A stretch of 64,000 nt of DNA from Azolla caroliniana (taxonomy: Eukaryota > Polypodiophyta). This document shows positions 47,221 to 58,805 of this stretch, in pieces. Positions within the stretch are counted from its first letter, which is position 1. Each line of letters opens with the position of its first letter. The stretch lies in contig JBHGNT010000018.1 in NCBI GenBank assembly GCA_043228905.1, positions 496,001 to 560,000 of the forward strand. The letters run 5' to 3'. Under the pieces are notes generated by a model. That model was not told the origin of the DNA and made no database searches. It worked only from the letters and a program-made list of their open reading frames with translations. The position numbers were made by a program, and so were the translations under genes.

Positions 47221-49442
47221 ATGGAGTCAAGTGTGGATGCCCCTTCAATGAACACTCTATCATCCCCAAACACAATGTCCTCGGCTTCTACAAGTCAAAC
47301 ATCTCAAGGAAGATCAAAGAGACAACGAACTTCATGGACAGACCGACACACGATAAATATCATAGATAATGGTGTGCCCCGCCGTCGATGCTCACATTGC
47401 TCTAGTACTTGGTCAACTAATACATCCACGGGTACACTAACAAAATATTTATTAGAAAAACATCACATTAATAGCACATCTGAGCCACATAGTTCCTCAA
47501 GTATGAGTCCAATGTCTATGATCCAAAATCCCTTAGATACATCCAAGCTTCTAATAACTCGCACATTAGAGAAGAAAATTGATAGCGCTGTCACAAAATA
47601 TATAATCACAGAAATGTTGCCTTATGTCCATGTTGAGTCCTTAGGTTTTAAACAATTCATGCATGATGTCTTACCAGGGTATAGGCTTAAGTCAGCACGT
47701 ACTTTAAAACAATCAATAGGGCAAATGTATGTTGTCATTCGTCAAATAGTTATAGGTTTTTTGTCTACACTCGATTCCCGTTTTGCAATTACATTTGATG
47801 GGTGGTCTGATAATAGTTTGAAAGGATTTTATCCAATGACATTACATTGGGTATGTAGAGAATCTGCCAAGCCAATGTCTATGCTCATTGATTTCTTCCA
47901 TGTATTTCCTGGTGATGGCGTAGGTAAGTGTTGTGGTCAAGCTTTATTTATGCATTTAAAATCCTTCGGTATTTCTTCTCAAATCTTATCCGTAATATCT
48001 GATGGTGCTAGTGATGCTATTGTGACATCAAATGAGTTCGGTAGATTGCTACATGATATGCATGGGGATGATATTTTGCCTTCATCAAATATGTTGAGAT
48101 GTATGGTTCATGTATTTCAACTTGGTATTAAGGCTGCATTAGAGGTCATCTCACCTTCCACTATGAAGTTGAGAAATATTTTGGTATCCATACGTTCTAG
48201 TAAAGTTCGTAGAGCTATATTTAGAAAATATTCTAAATCAATGTATGAGCATGGAGAGCGGGAGCCACCTTGTCTTGATATCATTACGAGATGGAATTCC
48301 ACCTTAGAAATGTACCAAGAAGCCTTGAAACTTAGAGATGTTTTAAGTTGCACTATAGCCGACTCTATTATTGCTGTGGATTTTGTTGATAGTATGCTCA
48401 CTATAGATGATTGGAACCACATACAAGCAATGGAACAATGGCTTCTTCTACCTGCTAGAATTTGTACCTATTTAAGTGGGTCAAATTACCCCACCCTCTC
48501 ACTAGCTTCTCTTGCCTTCAATGGCATGTTATCACATTGTAACAAGTATTTGGGAGTGGATGTGGAATCAATAGAATCTAACACAAGTAAGGTAACTATT
48601 GAAGTGCAAGAAAAAGCTAGTGACAAATGTTTACAATATTTGATAAGATATCAAGAATCGTTGAAGTTCATACCTTCTCGAATTGCGACCTTTCTTGATC
48701 CACGGTATGTTGCTCTATTAATAGCTTTTTTCATACATAGTAAATTGATTGGTATATTTTTTTCATACATATTTCGTAATGTGTTTCATCTTCATATATG
48801 TTTTAAGAGTTCCAATATCTAATAATGCAATTGAGAGGAATTTGGATATTGATTTGGTTCACAAAGTCTTGGAAAAAAATTATGTAGTTTATGTTCCGGC
48901 TTCTAATGATGAAACACATGAAAGAGATGTTACAAAACGTGAAGATCTTTGGGAAATCTTAGGTGTCAATAAGCCTTCTCAAGAATCAGTGACATCTTCA
49001 CAATTAGAAATGGAACAGTTTATGAGATTTCCTCTAGCAGTAGCACAAACAGATGCTTCACATTTCTCAATTATAAATTTAACATTTTTCATCAAATTTG
49101 TGCAAAATCAGTTTCAAAATGTTTGTTTACATCTAAACCAGGTTTGCTTTACCTCGAATGTACAAGATGGCGTGTGATTATTTAGCAATACCAGCATCAT
49201 CAGTGCCTTCAGAGGAGGCTAATTCTGAAGCAAAAGATAACTTTCATGATAGAATTCATCTACACTCATGCACTTTCAAGGCTGAAATGTGCATTAGGTC
49301 ATGGTTGGATGTCCTTAATGAGGCAAATGTTTCATTACCTGAAGACTTTAGTGAAGCGTATAATAAGTTGGATATAGATGTGGAAGATATTGCTATGGAG
49401 GATGATGTAGTGGACTATATGTTGAGTCAAATTAGAAGTTAG
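47221..49442 (+). CDS. hAT transposase (BED finger, RNase H-like core, hAT dimerisation domain)
   Basis: ATG 47221. A BED zinc finger is at about residues 55-90 (RCSHCSSTW ... LLEKHH). The RNase H-like core has ITFDGWSD and VISDGASD with catalytic-type Asp residues, then CMVHVFQLGIKAAL. The first exon is open to a GT donor at about 48704 (CACG/GTATGT, after FLDPR). A second exon begins after an acceptor near 48806 (VPISNNAIERN) and runs to about 49040. The last exon, after an acceptor at about 49141, has the hAT dimerisation motif (MACDYLAIPASSVPSEE ... FKAEMCIRSWLDVL) and stops at 49440-49442. SEEANS replaces the usual SERVFS, so activity is uncertain. No other frame damage is obvious. Confidence 0.85.
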
Positions 49443-49630
49443 AACACGTGCTTAATTGCCCATATATTTCTTTTTAATTTCAAACATTATACTTTCATAT
49501 TGTTCATGGACATATTTAAAATTTAAAATTTAAGTGTTTGGCATTTGAACTTAAATTTGTTCATTTTTCATGATTTGGTGGTTTTAACTTGGATCCAACA
49601 TTGTTATATTGATGTCATTTTAAAATTATT

Positions 49631-50053
49631 TCGTATGCTGGAGAGGCTTAATCAATCTAGTGAAAAAATGAAAGAAAGCAAGAGGGCTATTCTAGAAACT
49701 GAGGAGCTTGGTGTTTCCATATTGCAAGATCTCCATCAACCGAGACAAACACTCCTTCATGCACAAGATAAGGTACGATGATATATAGTTTTTCTACTTT
49801 GCTACTCTCTAAATGGAGATATTTTCTCTGGTTGATTTGTTCATGATTACATTTCAAGGTTTTTAGTATTAGAGAAGCTAGATTACTTTAAAATTAAGAA
49901 TTTGTTCTCTTAATATTTTGATTCTTTCTGATGTATCTATGCTAATTTTTTGAGGATGTTGCTTTTGATATTGTAGCTTGGTGTCAGGTGATGTGGATGA
50001 CAACATTGGCAAGAGTAAGAAGATTTTAATATCCATAACACGAAGATTTACAG
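49631..50053 (+). pseudogene. Captured VTI1-type v-SNARE gene fragment (SNARE motif, two exons) inside hAT
   Basis: The first exon, about 49631-49772, reads LERLNQSSEKMKESKRA, then ETEELGVSILQDLHQ, and ends at an AG/GTACGA donor. The second exon starts at 49977 after a TTGTAG acceptor and reads DVDDNIGKSKKILISITRR, with a small insertion in its first codons; a possible donor is at 50053. Together they match the C-terminal SNARE motif of plant VTI11/VTI12, a Qb-SNARE of the trans-Golgi and vacuole pathway. No N-terminal Habc part is present. The exons follow the transposase stop by 190 bp, on the same strand, inside the right terminal repeat. Confidence 0.85.
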
Positions 50054-50220
50054 GTCATCTGGCCTGTGAATGTTTTATTTTGTCTGATGACCTGTAAATG
50101 TGTCATTTTTTATGATGAACTACGAAAATGCTTGTCTGGTCTCTTAAAGTATTCTATGGACTTATGTGTGTTGTCTTTGTTTGCCTTACATATTCTCTTG
50201 GTTGCAACTTGCTATTATAG

Positions 50221-50393
50221 TACACAACTGCAGTTGACATGCGGAGCATTGGATGCATATTCGCTTAACTATTGACAGGAGAACCACTATTTCCTGGTAG
50301 AAATGTTGCACATCAGTTAGACCTCATTACGAACTTGTTGGGAACACCGTCTCAAGAAGTTGTTGCTAAGGTTCCGAACAATCCCTAGTTTTG
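50221..50393 (+). pseudogene. Captured MAP kinase exon fragment inside hAT
   Basis: After an acceptor-like CTATTATAG (ending 50220) the frame reads YTTAVDMRSIGCIFA, a TAA in place of Glu, then LLTGEPLFPGRN, VAHQLDLITNLLGTPS and QEVVAKV. This matches kinase subdomains IX-X of plant MAP kinases, closest by eye to the TDY class ([21 protein letters not shown]). The invariant Trp is Arg and a stop is present, so it is dead. It lies between the second VTI1 exon and the VTI1 membrane-anchor piece, so two captures are interleaved. Confidence 0.85.
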
Positions 50394-50404
50394 TAAATTT
50401 CATT

Positions 50405-50545
50405 AGACACGAAGAATAAGTCACAACAAATGGATTATGGGTGGACTTATTGGTGCTCTTGTTGCAATTTTCATCAAATGAATTATGGGTGCACTTATTG
50501 GTGCTCTTGTTGTTGCAATTTTCATCGTTGCATATGAGAAACTTT
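50405..50545 (+). pseudogene. Captured VTI1 membrane-anchor piece inside hAT, partly duplicated
   Basis: Reads TRRISHNKWIMGGLIGALV and continues to AIFIK and a stop. This is the C-terminal tail anchor of VTI1 proteins (RRMN-NKW-IG-LI). A copy of about 45 bp beginning ATTATGGGTG follows directly (from about 50482), repeating the IMGALIGALV part. TRR also ends the second exon at 50053, so the pieces overlap like neighbouring exon ends. Confidence 0.82.
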
Positions 50546-50864
50546 CCTCATAAGAAAATTGTTCTTATTTAAAGTTTTATGTATCATTATAATGGCCAAT
50601 TGATATAACTTGTTAAGTTCATAATGCATTGAGAAAAAACCAAAACTGAACCGCAAAACCGCGGTTTAACCGGTTTAGTAGTTTAACGGTTTTAGTACTT
50701 CAAGAACCGTTTGGTTCAGGTTTGAATTTCGTGCAACCGGTTCGGTTTAGACGTTTTGTGGTTCGGTTCAGTTCGGTTTGGGTTACAACATTTTCTTAAC
50801 GGTTCGGTTCGAACCGGTTTGGGTTTGAGGCTTTCGAACCGAACCAAACCGTTGCCGATTGTTA
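50546..50864. repeat. hAT right subterminal repeats
   Basis: GGTTTAACCGGTTT, GGTTCGGTTCAG and related motifs from 50640 to 50864 mirror those at the left end and finish in the terminal repeat. Confidence 0.85.
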
Positions 50865-50872
50865 GTTGTCAT

Positions 50873-51290
50873 CAGTGGTTCAACTCCTATGTATTCATCT
50901 TATATTTCCAAGCATAGAATGAACCATACGTATCATACGTGCATTTGCATTCAAGAATGATTCAATCAAACGTGTATGGTAAATAATGTCAAAGTTGGAT
51001 TGGATTGACAAGTTGGATTGGATTGACTATGGTCTATATTATATATTGATTCACTCTCAATCCCAATAAGTGGACTCTAATCCATTGTGAACCACCAACA
51101 TAAGTATGGTTGCAATATTTGCATTGTATCACATGCATACTTTGGGGATGCTTCTTAAGAATCAAGACATCTCTATCATCCTCACTTCAGAACTTTACCA
51201 AAAAATGAGTATGACCTATAGAGATTGAATCAAAATATGTCATTATAAATTATAATCAAACGTTCAAAAACTCATAAAACGTATATTCGA
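50873..51290. other. Unit flank to the right of hAT
   Basis: The first 40 bp match the sequence after the empty site at 42810. The DNA then diverges into AT-rich sequence that includes a piece related to the MITE-like block at 17900-18375. No gene is seen. Confidence 0.5.
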
Positions 51291-51299
51291 GAATATGAA

Positions 51300-51365
51300 G
51301 AAAACATGACATAGGCAGTAGTAGCATAACAACTTACCACTAGGGTGACCTAATTTCTAATAACA

Positions 51366-51397
<32 letters not shown>

Positions 51398-51775
51398 AAA
51401 AGGAACATGACAGTAACATAAAAATTTGCCATGACATAGGCAGTAGTAGCATAAGAACTTACCATTAGGGTGACCTAATTTCTAATAAGAAAGAAAGAAA
51501 GAAAAAGGCAAAAAGGGAACATGACACTAATAGGAGGATATGAGAAAGTGGGGAATCGAACCCAAGACAGAAGTAATAGTAGCACAACAACTTACCACTA
51601 GGTTGTGCTTAGTTCTAATAATAAGAAAAGCAAAGAAAACAAAAGAAAACTATTATAACACTAACATGGTACTAATGAGAGAGAGAGATGAAAAAGTTGC
51701 GAGTCAAACTCAAGAAATAGACAGCAATAGCATGACTCCTTACCACTAGGGTGAGCTGAATTTATAATGACAATA
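51300..51775 (-). mobile_element. Cluster of four tRNA-derived SINE-like repeats with (AAAG)n tails
   Basis: Minus strand. The motif CTAGTGGTAAG recurs at about 51345, 51465, 51600 and 51745. In the copy at 51605-51552, box A (CAACCTAGTGG) and box B (GGTTCGATTCC) start 43 nt apart. The copy near 51745-51690 has a decayed box B. (GAAA)n tracts at 51366-51400 and 51487-51503 lie between copies. A tRNA-derived SINE family is the simplest reading. Confidence 0.6.
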
Positions 51776-53750
51776 AATGAAACAAATAAAAAACAATGAG
51801 TACACATTTTTCCCTTTTCAAACGTGTTCGTTTCCAAACGTTTGAATAATTGCACGAACACGAATATTACGTTCTATGTTTCCAAGCTTCAAAGCCTTTG
51901 CCCCACACAACCACGTCAAAATTGGCCTTGTTTTGTTTGCCAACACCCATAAATGTTAATAACGTTACTTCTTTAAGAGAGAATTGTTCATTTCAGTTTT
52001 TGTTTTTGATATTATTCTCAGAGAATACCTTCTTTTTTTATTCAATTGATGATAATGGCAAAGTTTCATTATCCATGGAAAAGCTTGCTCCTCCCATTCA
52101 TCACAATTACAACACTCTTCTCAAGTGGCGAACATGGTTGTATCACGAAACCAACTTCTCATTTGCAAAATAAAATATTGTCTTTCTCCTTTGATTAAGA
52201 AATGTATATGAATCGCTCCTAAAATAATTTTATAACACTTATAAACACTCTCTTGTGCGTGCATCCAACTTGTCCAAATCTTTATCATGGTGTTTTGGAC
52301 ATTTGCAACGTCCAAAATCATTCTTCAAACAATTACAATTACATAATATTGCAATCAAACTTCTTACATAACTTTAACATTAATGGATCATATGAGCAGT
52401 TACTACATGATATATTTATGTATATTATGTATTGTCATCATTGTTATACATTGGACACATTGTGCCTTTCTCATAAACATTCAAGGATAACTTTGTACCT
52501 TTCTCAAGAAAAACTTTGTAGTATGAAATGCATCTATAACAACTTATCATCAAGGAATGCCAAATGGAAAGTTTCAATAGTTACTTGCAATATCTGGATG
52601 CAACTCTTAAAATTTAATATTCAATGTGTTAATCTCTCCAAGAACATCATAAAAAATTAGAACAAAAGTTGCACCCACTAGCAATAAGGTCTCTTTACAT
52701 TTTCTCATAATAATAAACTTTCAAATAAAATAGTTTGAACAAGAGGTCGTGTATAAAGATCAAACAAAGGATGACGGATGGATCCATCCAAATGCTAGAA
52801 GCAATGATTAAAGATCAAAGTTTGAGATACATGGATTACAACATAGCCTCAACTATGTGGTAGAAAATTTAAAACTATCACATTCAAGTCTATAATATAT
52901 ATTCAAAAAGTTCACGAGCAAGAGGGCATCTCCCTCATGGATGACTAATCAATTGCATAGTTTGATGTGCTAGACCTATTGGTATGTAATGTAGATATCA
53001 ATGGGGAGTACAATAAAGATATGTGCAAATGGTTAGGTACACGAACTAGTAAATCCACTCACTCGCTATAATAGATGTAATGTACCATCCTAGATATGGA
53101 ATGTTGTGATGAAGATAACCACAATATAGATTGGCTTAAAGTTGAGACCGTTTCTACTTGGTTTTGTAGATATAGGGGCTAGTATAACAGCCTTGAACTT
53201 GGAAATCTTGGTAGAGGGGCTATGGATTTAATGGAGTCAAAACCCATAGCTTGGGTCATTTGATTGTAAGTTTTGTTTCCTATTCAAGTGATAGCACCTC
53301 ACCTTCCAACTCTAACTTGAGTAGGCCCTATCAAACGTGAAAGGCCACATGGAAAAGAGATGGAATCCCTACAACCAAAAACCCTAAACTTGTAAGTAGA
53401 CCGCAAATAAAAGAAGCAATCTTGATGAGTGAGTGAATGCCCATGGGGTGGTGGTCGAGGGCCTCGATAAACACATTGCAACTTAACTATTGTGCGAATA
53501 CATAAATACAAGATCTTACCAATTTAGCTAACCCTTCTTTTCATTTTTAAATAGAGCTTGTATTTCCTCATATGTGTTCCCCACATCATGACAATATTGA
53601 AGATTGAAAAGGAGCCAATCCTAGTGAAAATGATAAATGAAAGTCCAACATATGAAGCATCAATAATGCTAGCATGGGATTCCTATTGGATTGAAGCGAC
53701 AACACCTTGTCATCAATAAGAACTTCAGTAAGACATATCACACATAGACA
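51776..53750. other. Unit flank, right part
   Basis: 51870-53250 matches the flank at 19310-20720 and 42840-43620 without the MITE; the empty site is near 52990. The remainder (53250-53750) has parts matching 21360-21530 and 6880-6960. No gene is seen. Confidence 0.55.
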
Positions 53751-54008
53751 AGAGTGTGAACGCACAAGGGGAATTTGCACATGTCGTCCTATTGGTTAGA
53801 ATTCTATCTCGTGACCGAGGTCATGATATAGTTATCGTTAACCACTAACACATTCCTAGAACATTTACAATATTAGTCTATTATAAGAAGTAGCTTTTAT
53901 TATTTCATATAATCATAAGTTATCTTAATGGTTAGGTTCTTGATTATGTATTACAAGGTCTTGGGTTCAAACCCGAGTGAAGCCACATAATGTTCACGGA
54001 TTCATGAC
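53750..54008 (+). mobile_element. LTR-end fragment with tRNA-like module
   Basis: Matches 61600-61783 over its last 130 bp and ends in ATTCATGACA. Box A-like TATCTTAATGG at 53921 and box B GGTTCAAACCC at 53964 start 43 nt apart. It is directly joined to the broken LINE at 54009. Confidence 0.55.
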
Positions 54009-56580
54009 AACATGTGTTCTGAAATGGATAGTATATTCGCTTACCCACCTCTAAGCGGCATGTAGCACATTCATTCCATCTATGATTTGAAGGAACTTCA
54101 AGGCCAAGATATTTGAAGCTTACCACACATTCAAGTGGCTCATTGTTGTACATAATGCATGGTTTATCTCTTTTTTGGCTCTTCACAAGCATAATCTTTG
54201 TTTTAGAGCTATTGACACTTAATTTAGTATGCATGCAATTTTTTTCCCATGCCTTCATAAGCTTCTGTGCATCTCCTAAAGTATTTGCAAAAAGCACTAC
54301 AACATCTGCATATAGCAAAAGCATAATCACAACATTCCTAATGGCAACTTCTTCAACACATTCTTCCTTTGCAAACTTGGTAACCATTTCTTCCAATTCA
54401 TCAATGCATAGACCAAATAGTGTTGGTGAGAGTGGGCATCATTGCTTAACACCAATACTGCTTTTGAAAAAATTTGAAAGTTTATCTCTCATGCGCACAC
54501 AACATATAACCTTCTCATAAATTCGGGAAATTGCAAGCATATATTCACTTGGCACCTCAAGTTCTTCCATTCGCCTCCAAAAATGCTCACGAGGTACCAT
54601 ATCAAAAGCTTTCTATAAGTCTACAAAGCAACAATATAAACCTTTACCTCTAAGGCGACTTTCCTCCATTAATACTCGAAGGGTGATAAGGTGATCAATG
54701 GTGCTATGATGTTTTCGAAAGCCAGCTTGTCCATAAGCTCTCTTACCATTTTTTTAAGCCCATACACTTATCTTTGATTCCATTATACATCCAAATAGTT
54801 TTGCCATTAATGAGCCAACGATGATGGTTCGATAGTTGTTTACATTATTTAAATCTCCACCTTTATGTAAAGGTTTGATCCAATTTGTAGTCCAATCGTA
54901 CGACATACCATGTTACAATGCATCATTAAACATATCGCTTATCCATATATGTGCTTCCTTTCCCGTCTATTTGAGCATTTGAACCTTTATACATTGAAGA
55001 TCGCTTGCCTTTCGAGAGGCCACTTTCTTAAGTCCTATGCATATATCTTCAATTATAAAGAAGGGAGGCATATGTGAAAGAGAACTATAACACATCATCT
55101 TTCCGACAAGAGATAACTCATATAAATTCTTACAATGCATAGACAAGTCGTGAAGAGTTAAGTCACCATAACTCTCAACACGTTTCCCCTTTAGATTTCC
55201 CCAGAATTTAGCACATGCATGTGCTTTCTTTTGTGTTTGGATAAATTGTCGAGTAACTTCCCATATTCTTCTCTTTCTTTGAATAAGCCTTTTATACTCA
55301 TGAAAATGCTTTTGGTAATTCTCTTTATCCTTAACTACATCCAAAACCATAAAGCACTTTCTAGCTTCACGACATTCTTTATCAAACCATTTTTTCCTAA
55401 GTTTCTTGGTGCATTTCCAAGATGTGCGGTTGGTCGAAAAACATTTGTTTGTACAGGAGATAATGACTTTCTTAAAAGCTTCCCATTTGCATTCTACTGT
55501 GGCACCATGTTGTATCTTTGTCATTTGTAACATATCCTCAACCATCTTGGAATACATGGGTGCTCGCTTAAGGTTCATGCTCAAGTGCAGTTGTTTATTA
55601 TCTTGAATAGCCTTCTCACAATCAAACCTATGTGCCATACATTTGAGATCAATACATAAAGGCCTATGATCGGATTTCGGTGTCCATTCACCAAGTGAGA
55701 ATTTATGTATACGATCCAAAATACCTTCGGAAAGTAGCACATAGTCAATCACACTATTTCCGTTGTGTTTTCTAAATGTAAAACCATTAGTGTTGGGCCA
55801 TAAGGAAATACCATTTGCAATAAGCAATCCGGTATTATTGCACATTTGTAGGAGTAACTTCCCAAATTGTGCTTTGTATCATCTGCGATTGTGCATACAA
55901 TAGGCCTTTCTCTAGAGCGAGTAACACCATGTTTCCCAACTCGGTGTGCCCCATATACATTCACATCTGACATCCCATAATGCATGCTAAAAAATTCACC
56001 AATGGCCTTTCCAAGGGATGTGGGTGTTTCCATACTCTCTTCTTTAATCCCACGGAAGACAATGTTCTTTGATCGTCGTTCACGTTCTTTCAATTCTCAG
56101 ACATCTATACTTTCTATATTCTTCTTTTGATGCATCACATGCATATTAGATGAGTTTGATACCACATCCCCACCACATACATCGTCCCATGACTTCGTTG
56201 TACATACATTTTTTATCTCACTTACATCCCGCCTCATCGTGTCCAATTTTTCTTCTTTTAATTCTTCCTTTAACTAAATCTTGTTAAGGAGCTCATTTGG
56301 TTCAAAAGAAGCTCTTTTACATTCTTGAATCTCTTCTTGAAGTTTTACAACCACTTGTTTAAGACTTTCATTCTCAATGACAACAATTTGGAGCTTAGCA
56401 TTCTCTTTCATTAACGTCCTAATCTCTTCGCCTTGCTTGTTTTTGGTTTCTTGAAGAGAAATCAAGTGGCTCATAAGAATTTTGTCCATTGCATTGGAAT
56501 TGAGATTTGTTGGTGATCTCGGCTCATTATCAATCATACCCCCGAACTTTGCGGCGGCTTTACGAGTATTTTCCATTGTA
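54009..56580 (-). mobile_element. LINE, degenerate copy 2
   Basis: The same family as 11218-15410. ORF1 (56576 to about 55870) starts MENTRKAAAKFGG, has the coiled coil, a stop near 56274, and the RNA-binding-like part (ERRSKNIVFRGIKEE). A deletion near 55868 removes the start of the endonuclease: ORF1 is joined in frame to QMVFPYGPTL-type sequence. The endonuclease end and RT follow to 54009 (MLLLYADVVVLF). The 3' part (RT end, zinc knuckle) is missing. This copy keeps the 5' end that copy 1 lost. Confidence 0.87.
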
Positions 56581-57003
56581 GTGACAAACCCTACGGGAAG
56601 AGAGAGACAGAATTAGAATTAGAATTAGAATTTTTATCGTCCATAAAGAGGCCAATTTTGACCTATGGGACCAGAGTATATATGTGTTCTTGATATATGT
56701 TTCCTTCCTAAGAAGGGGTATTCATATGTTGAAGCACAAAGTCTCTATGTGTTAATAAAGCATACACATATGAGCTAGACCTTCTAGGTGGTGTCTTAAG
56801 TATGGATCTTAAGTTATCACTCCCTCTTAGTATGTCAACATATCTTGAACGAATTGCACTATATGTCGAGCATGTATCTTTCACTCGATTTAGGGCTTCA
56901 AAATCTACCTTGCGTTTGAGGAACCGTGGGGCAAAGATGGGTGCGTATGAAAATGCTCATAACTTCTCGCCATGGTAACGGAATTCAGTAAATGAACATT
57001 CTT

Positions 57004-57041
<38 letters not shown>

Positions 57042-57510
57042 TTTGCAAGGTCACATATCATCATACTCATCATTTGAATTGGTGTGTAGGGTGGCATTGA
57101 GTTTGGTGTCGTAGTATTCTTTAGATCCCTAGATAGAAGGGTTCTATACTTTGTAGTTCCTCATGGTGGTGTTTTTTGTTTCGTAATGAAAGTCATTATT
57201 GACAAAGAAAGAGAGAAAGAGAGAGACTGAGAGCTTGAGTTGCAGAAGAAAAGAGTGACAGTCAGAGAGCTGTGAATAGGAAGAAAAGAGAGGGACAGAC
57301 AATAGGTGTTTGTGGCTGTGGACTGTCGAAACCCTAGTTATGGTTTCAGATGCTCAAGAGTTTGAGCAACACTAATTACCTAGGTAGGTTTAGTTGTTCC
57401 ATACCCTTTTCTTTGTACCTCTTTGTAAGTGTTGTGTTTCATCAAGGTTGTGGTATTATCAAAGCTCTCTGTGATTATTACAGTGAGCAAAGGGGAGCTC
57501 TTGCTACCTA
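56581..57510. other. LINE leader and probable Copia LTR, with (AG)n
   Basis: A GAATTA repeat (56613-56630) lies just upstream of the LINE start. A (GA)n run is at 57003-57039. From about 57230 the DNA reads like a Copia LTR leading into the primer site at 57654. This stretch is absent from copy 1 at 15410. No gene is seen. Confidence 0.45.
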
Positions 57511-57984
57511 ATTGTATTCTCTCTGATTATAGTGAAGTTTTGGTGACCGAAAGGCACCTGTGGTTTTTTTTTCCCTGATTCGGGATTGTCCACGTAAATC
57601 GTGTGTTGCTAGTTTCTATTTGTTTGCATCTGAGTGTATATCACTTCAAACTAGTATCAGAGCAATAGGTTCTAGATGGAAAGAAGTATGACTGAATTTC
57701 CAGGGATGATCGTTCTAAACTCCCATAACTATGTTGCCTGGAAGATCAAGATGAAGGATCTTCTAATAGTCAAAGACCTGTATGAGCTGATAGATAGGTA
57801 GGATATACCAACAAGGGTAATAGAGTCTGAGTGGAATGTCCTAAATATAAAGGATATGGCAACCATAAGAAAGTGTGTAGACATTATCATTCTACATCAT
57901 GTAGCAAGTGACACAAATGCCTACGAGCTTTGGCATAAATTGAACGACGCCCTTGGTTTTTCCTTGATTCGGGATTTTCCACGT
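57511..57984 (+). mobile_element. Copia retrotransposon fragment (LTR end, primer site, gag start), copy 2
   Basis: Matches 15411-15907. The primer site (CTAGTATCAGAGCAATAGG, 57651-57669) and the gag start at 57677 (MERSMTEFPGM) share with copy 1 the amber after ELIDR. It is cut at ACGT 57981-57984 by the Gypsy C LTR. Copy 1 shows the uninterrupted sequence (CCACGTAAATCG). Confidence 0.82.
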
Positions 57985-58745
57985 TGTCATAGTGTAATTT
58001 ACACACTACGTGGAAATTGCATTTTGTCCATCCGGATAGAGAATGAAATACCCGGTGAGAACCGGATGAGGAGGAATCGGTAAGGAAGAGCCCGATGAAG
58101 AAGGCCTGTGAGAGTCTCTTACGGGATGAAGAGACACAATTATAAATAAAAGAAACATTAAAATTTCTGTTACGTGCATAGGGCAAGATTCAAATCCTGC
58201 ACCTCCACGCAAACAAACTCCAGCCGTACCATTATACTAACTTATTTTGAGTGTTTCAAATATAGATTTAATACGTATAAAACCTTTATTTTTGCCTACC
58301 TTTATTAAAAGGTAAGTCATGCATTTTTAGAATGCGTGAGAACTTTATTTCTATGCACACTAATAAAATTACGCATGCACATCTAGCAGGGATGAATGCT
58401 AAATTTAGGAAATTGTAGTGTGAAAAGTAAAGCATGCAACTTTAGAAAAGCAAGAAGCTATACTTAGCCTCTTCCGTCCTTATATAAGGAGGAGAGAAAG
58501 ATGTATAAGGGTTGGTTATTTTTTTGGATTAAGTATTGATCAATATAAAAATTATTCGTGGGATTCACGATTTATGCATCTACTGCTTTCTTAACAACCT
58601 AAGTACCAATTAATATAGTATACTCGTGTGATTCACGAGTTTCTTATCTTTCTCTTTGCTATCTACTCATAAATAATCTCTATCTCATGATCTCCTTTCT
58701 CCTAGTCCAAAACCCCAAGTGGTTCCCACCCGACTCACGTAACGA
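57985..58745 (+). mobile_element. 5' LTR of Gypsy element C
   Basis: Starts TGTCATAGTGTAA at 57985, after ACGT; the end near 58745 is placed by comparison with the solo LTR at 62280. A TATA box (TTATATAAGG) is at 58480-58489. A tRNA-like module lies on the minus strand at 58187-58239. Most of it is inverted at 61784-62995. Confidence 0.82.
58187..58239 (-). other. tRNA-like module in Gypsy C LTR (decayed box B)
   Basis: Minus strand: box A TAGTATAATGG starts at 58239 and a box B-like GATTTGAATC at 58196, 43 nt apart. It is the partner of the better-preserved module at 62212-62265. Confidence 0.6.
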
Positions 58746-58805
58746 TCCGGAGCCAAAAGGCACGACACAAGTGGTGAACCCGACGTGAAAACGGGTGGCA
58801 AGGAG

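Larger units (their letters stand above)
45789..50872 (+). mobile_element. Complete hAT transposon (5068 bp) with target duplication
   Basis: The element spans 45797-50864. Its ends are TAACAATCGGCAACGG and the inverted AACCGTTGCCGATTGTTA. An exact 8-bp target duplication GTTGTCAT lies at 45789-45796 and 50865-50872, as expected for hAT. The unoccupied site is visible in the sister unit at 42800-42810 (GTTGTCATCAATGATCC). Subterminal regions (45810-45965, 50640-50864) are packed with GGTTCGG/CCGAACC motifs in both orientations, the usual place for transposase binding. It carries a transposase gene and captured host gene pieces. Confidence 0.93.

Noticed and set aside
47221-48822. Reading the hAT transposase first exon through to its in-frame stop at 48822 as the full protein
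   Set aside because: The last 40 residues are AT-rich intron-like sequence after a CACG/GTATGT donor, and the dimerisation domain lies in later exons.
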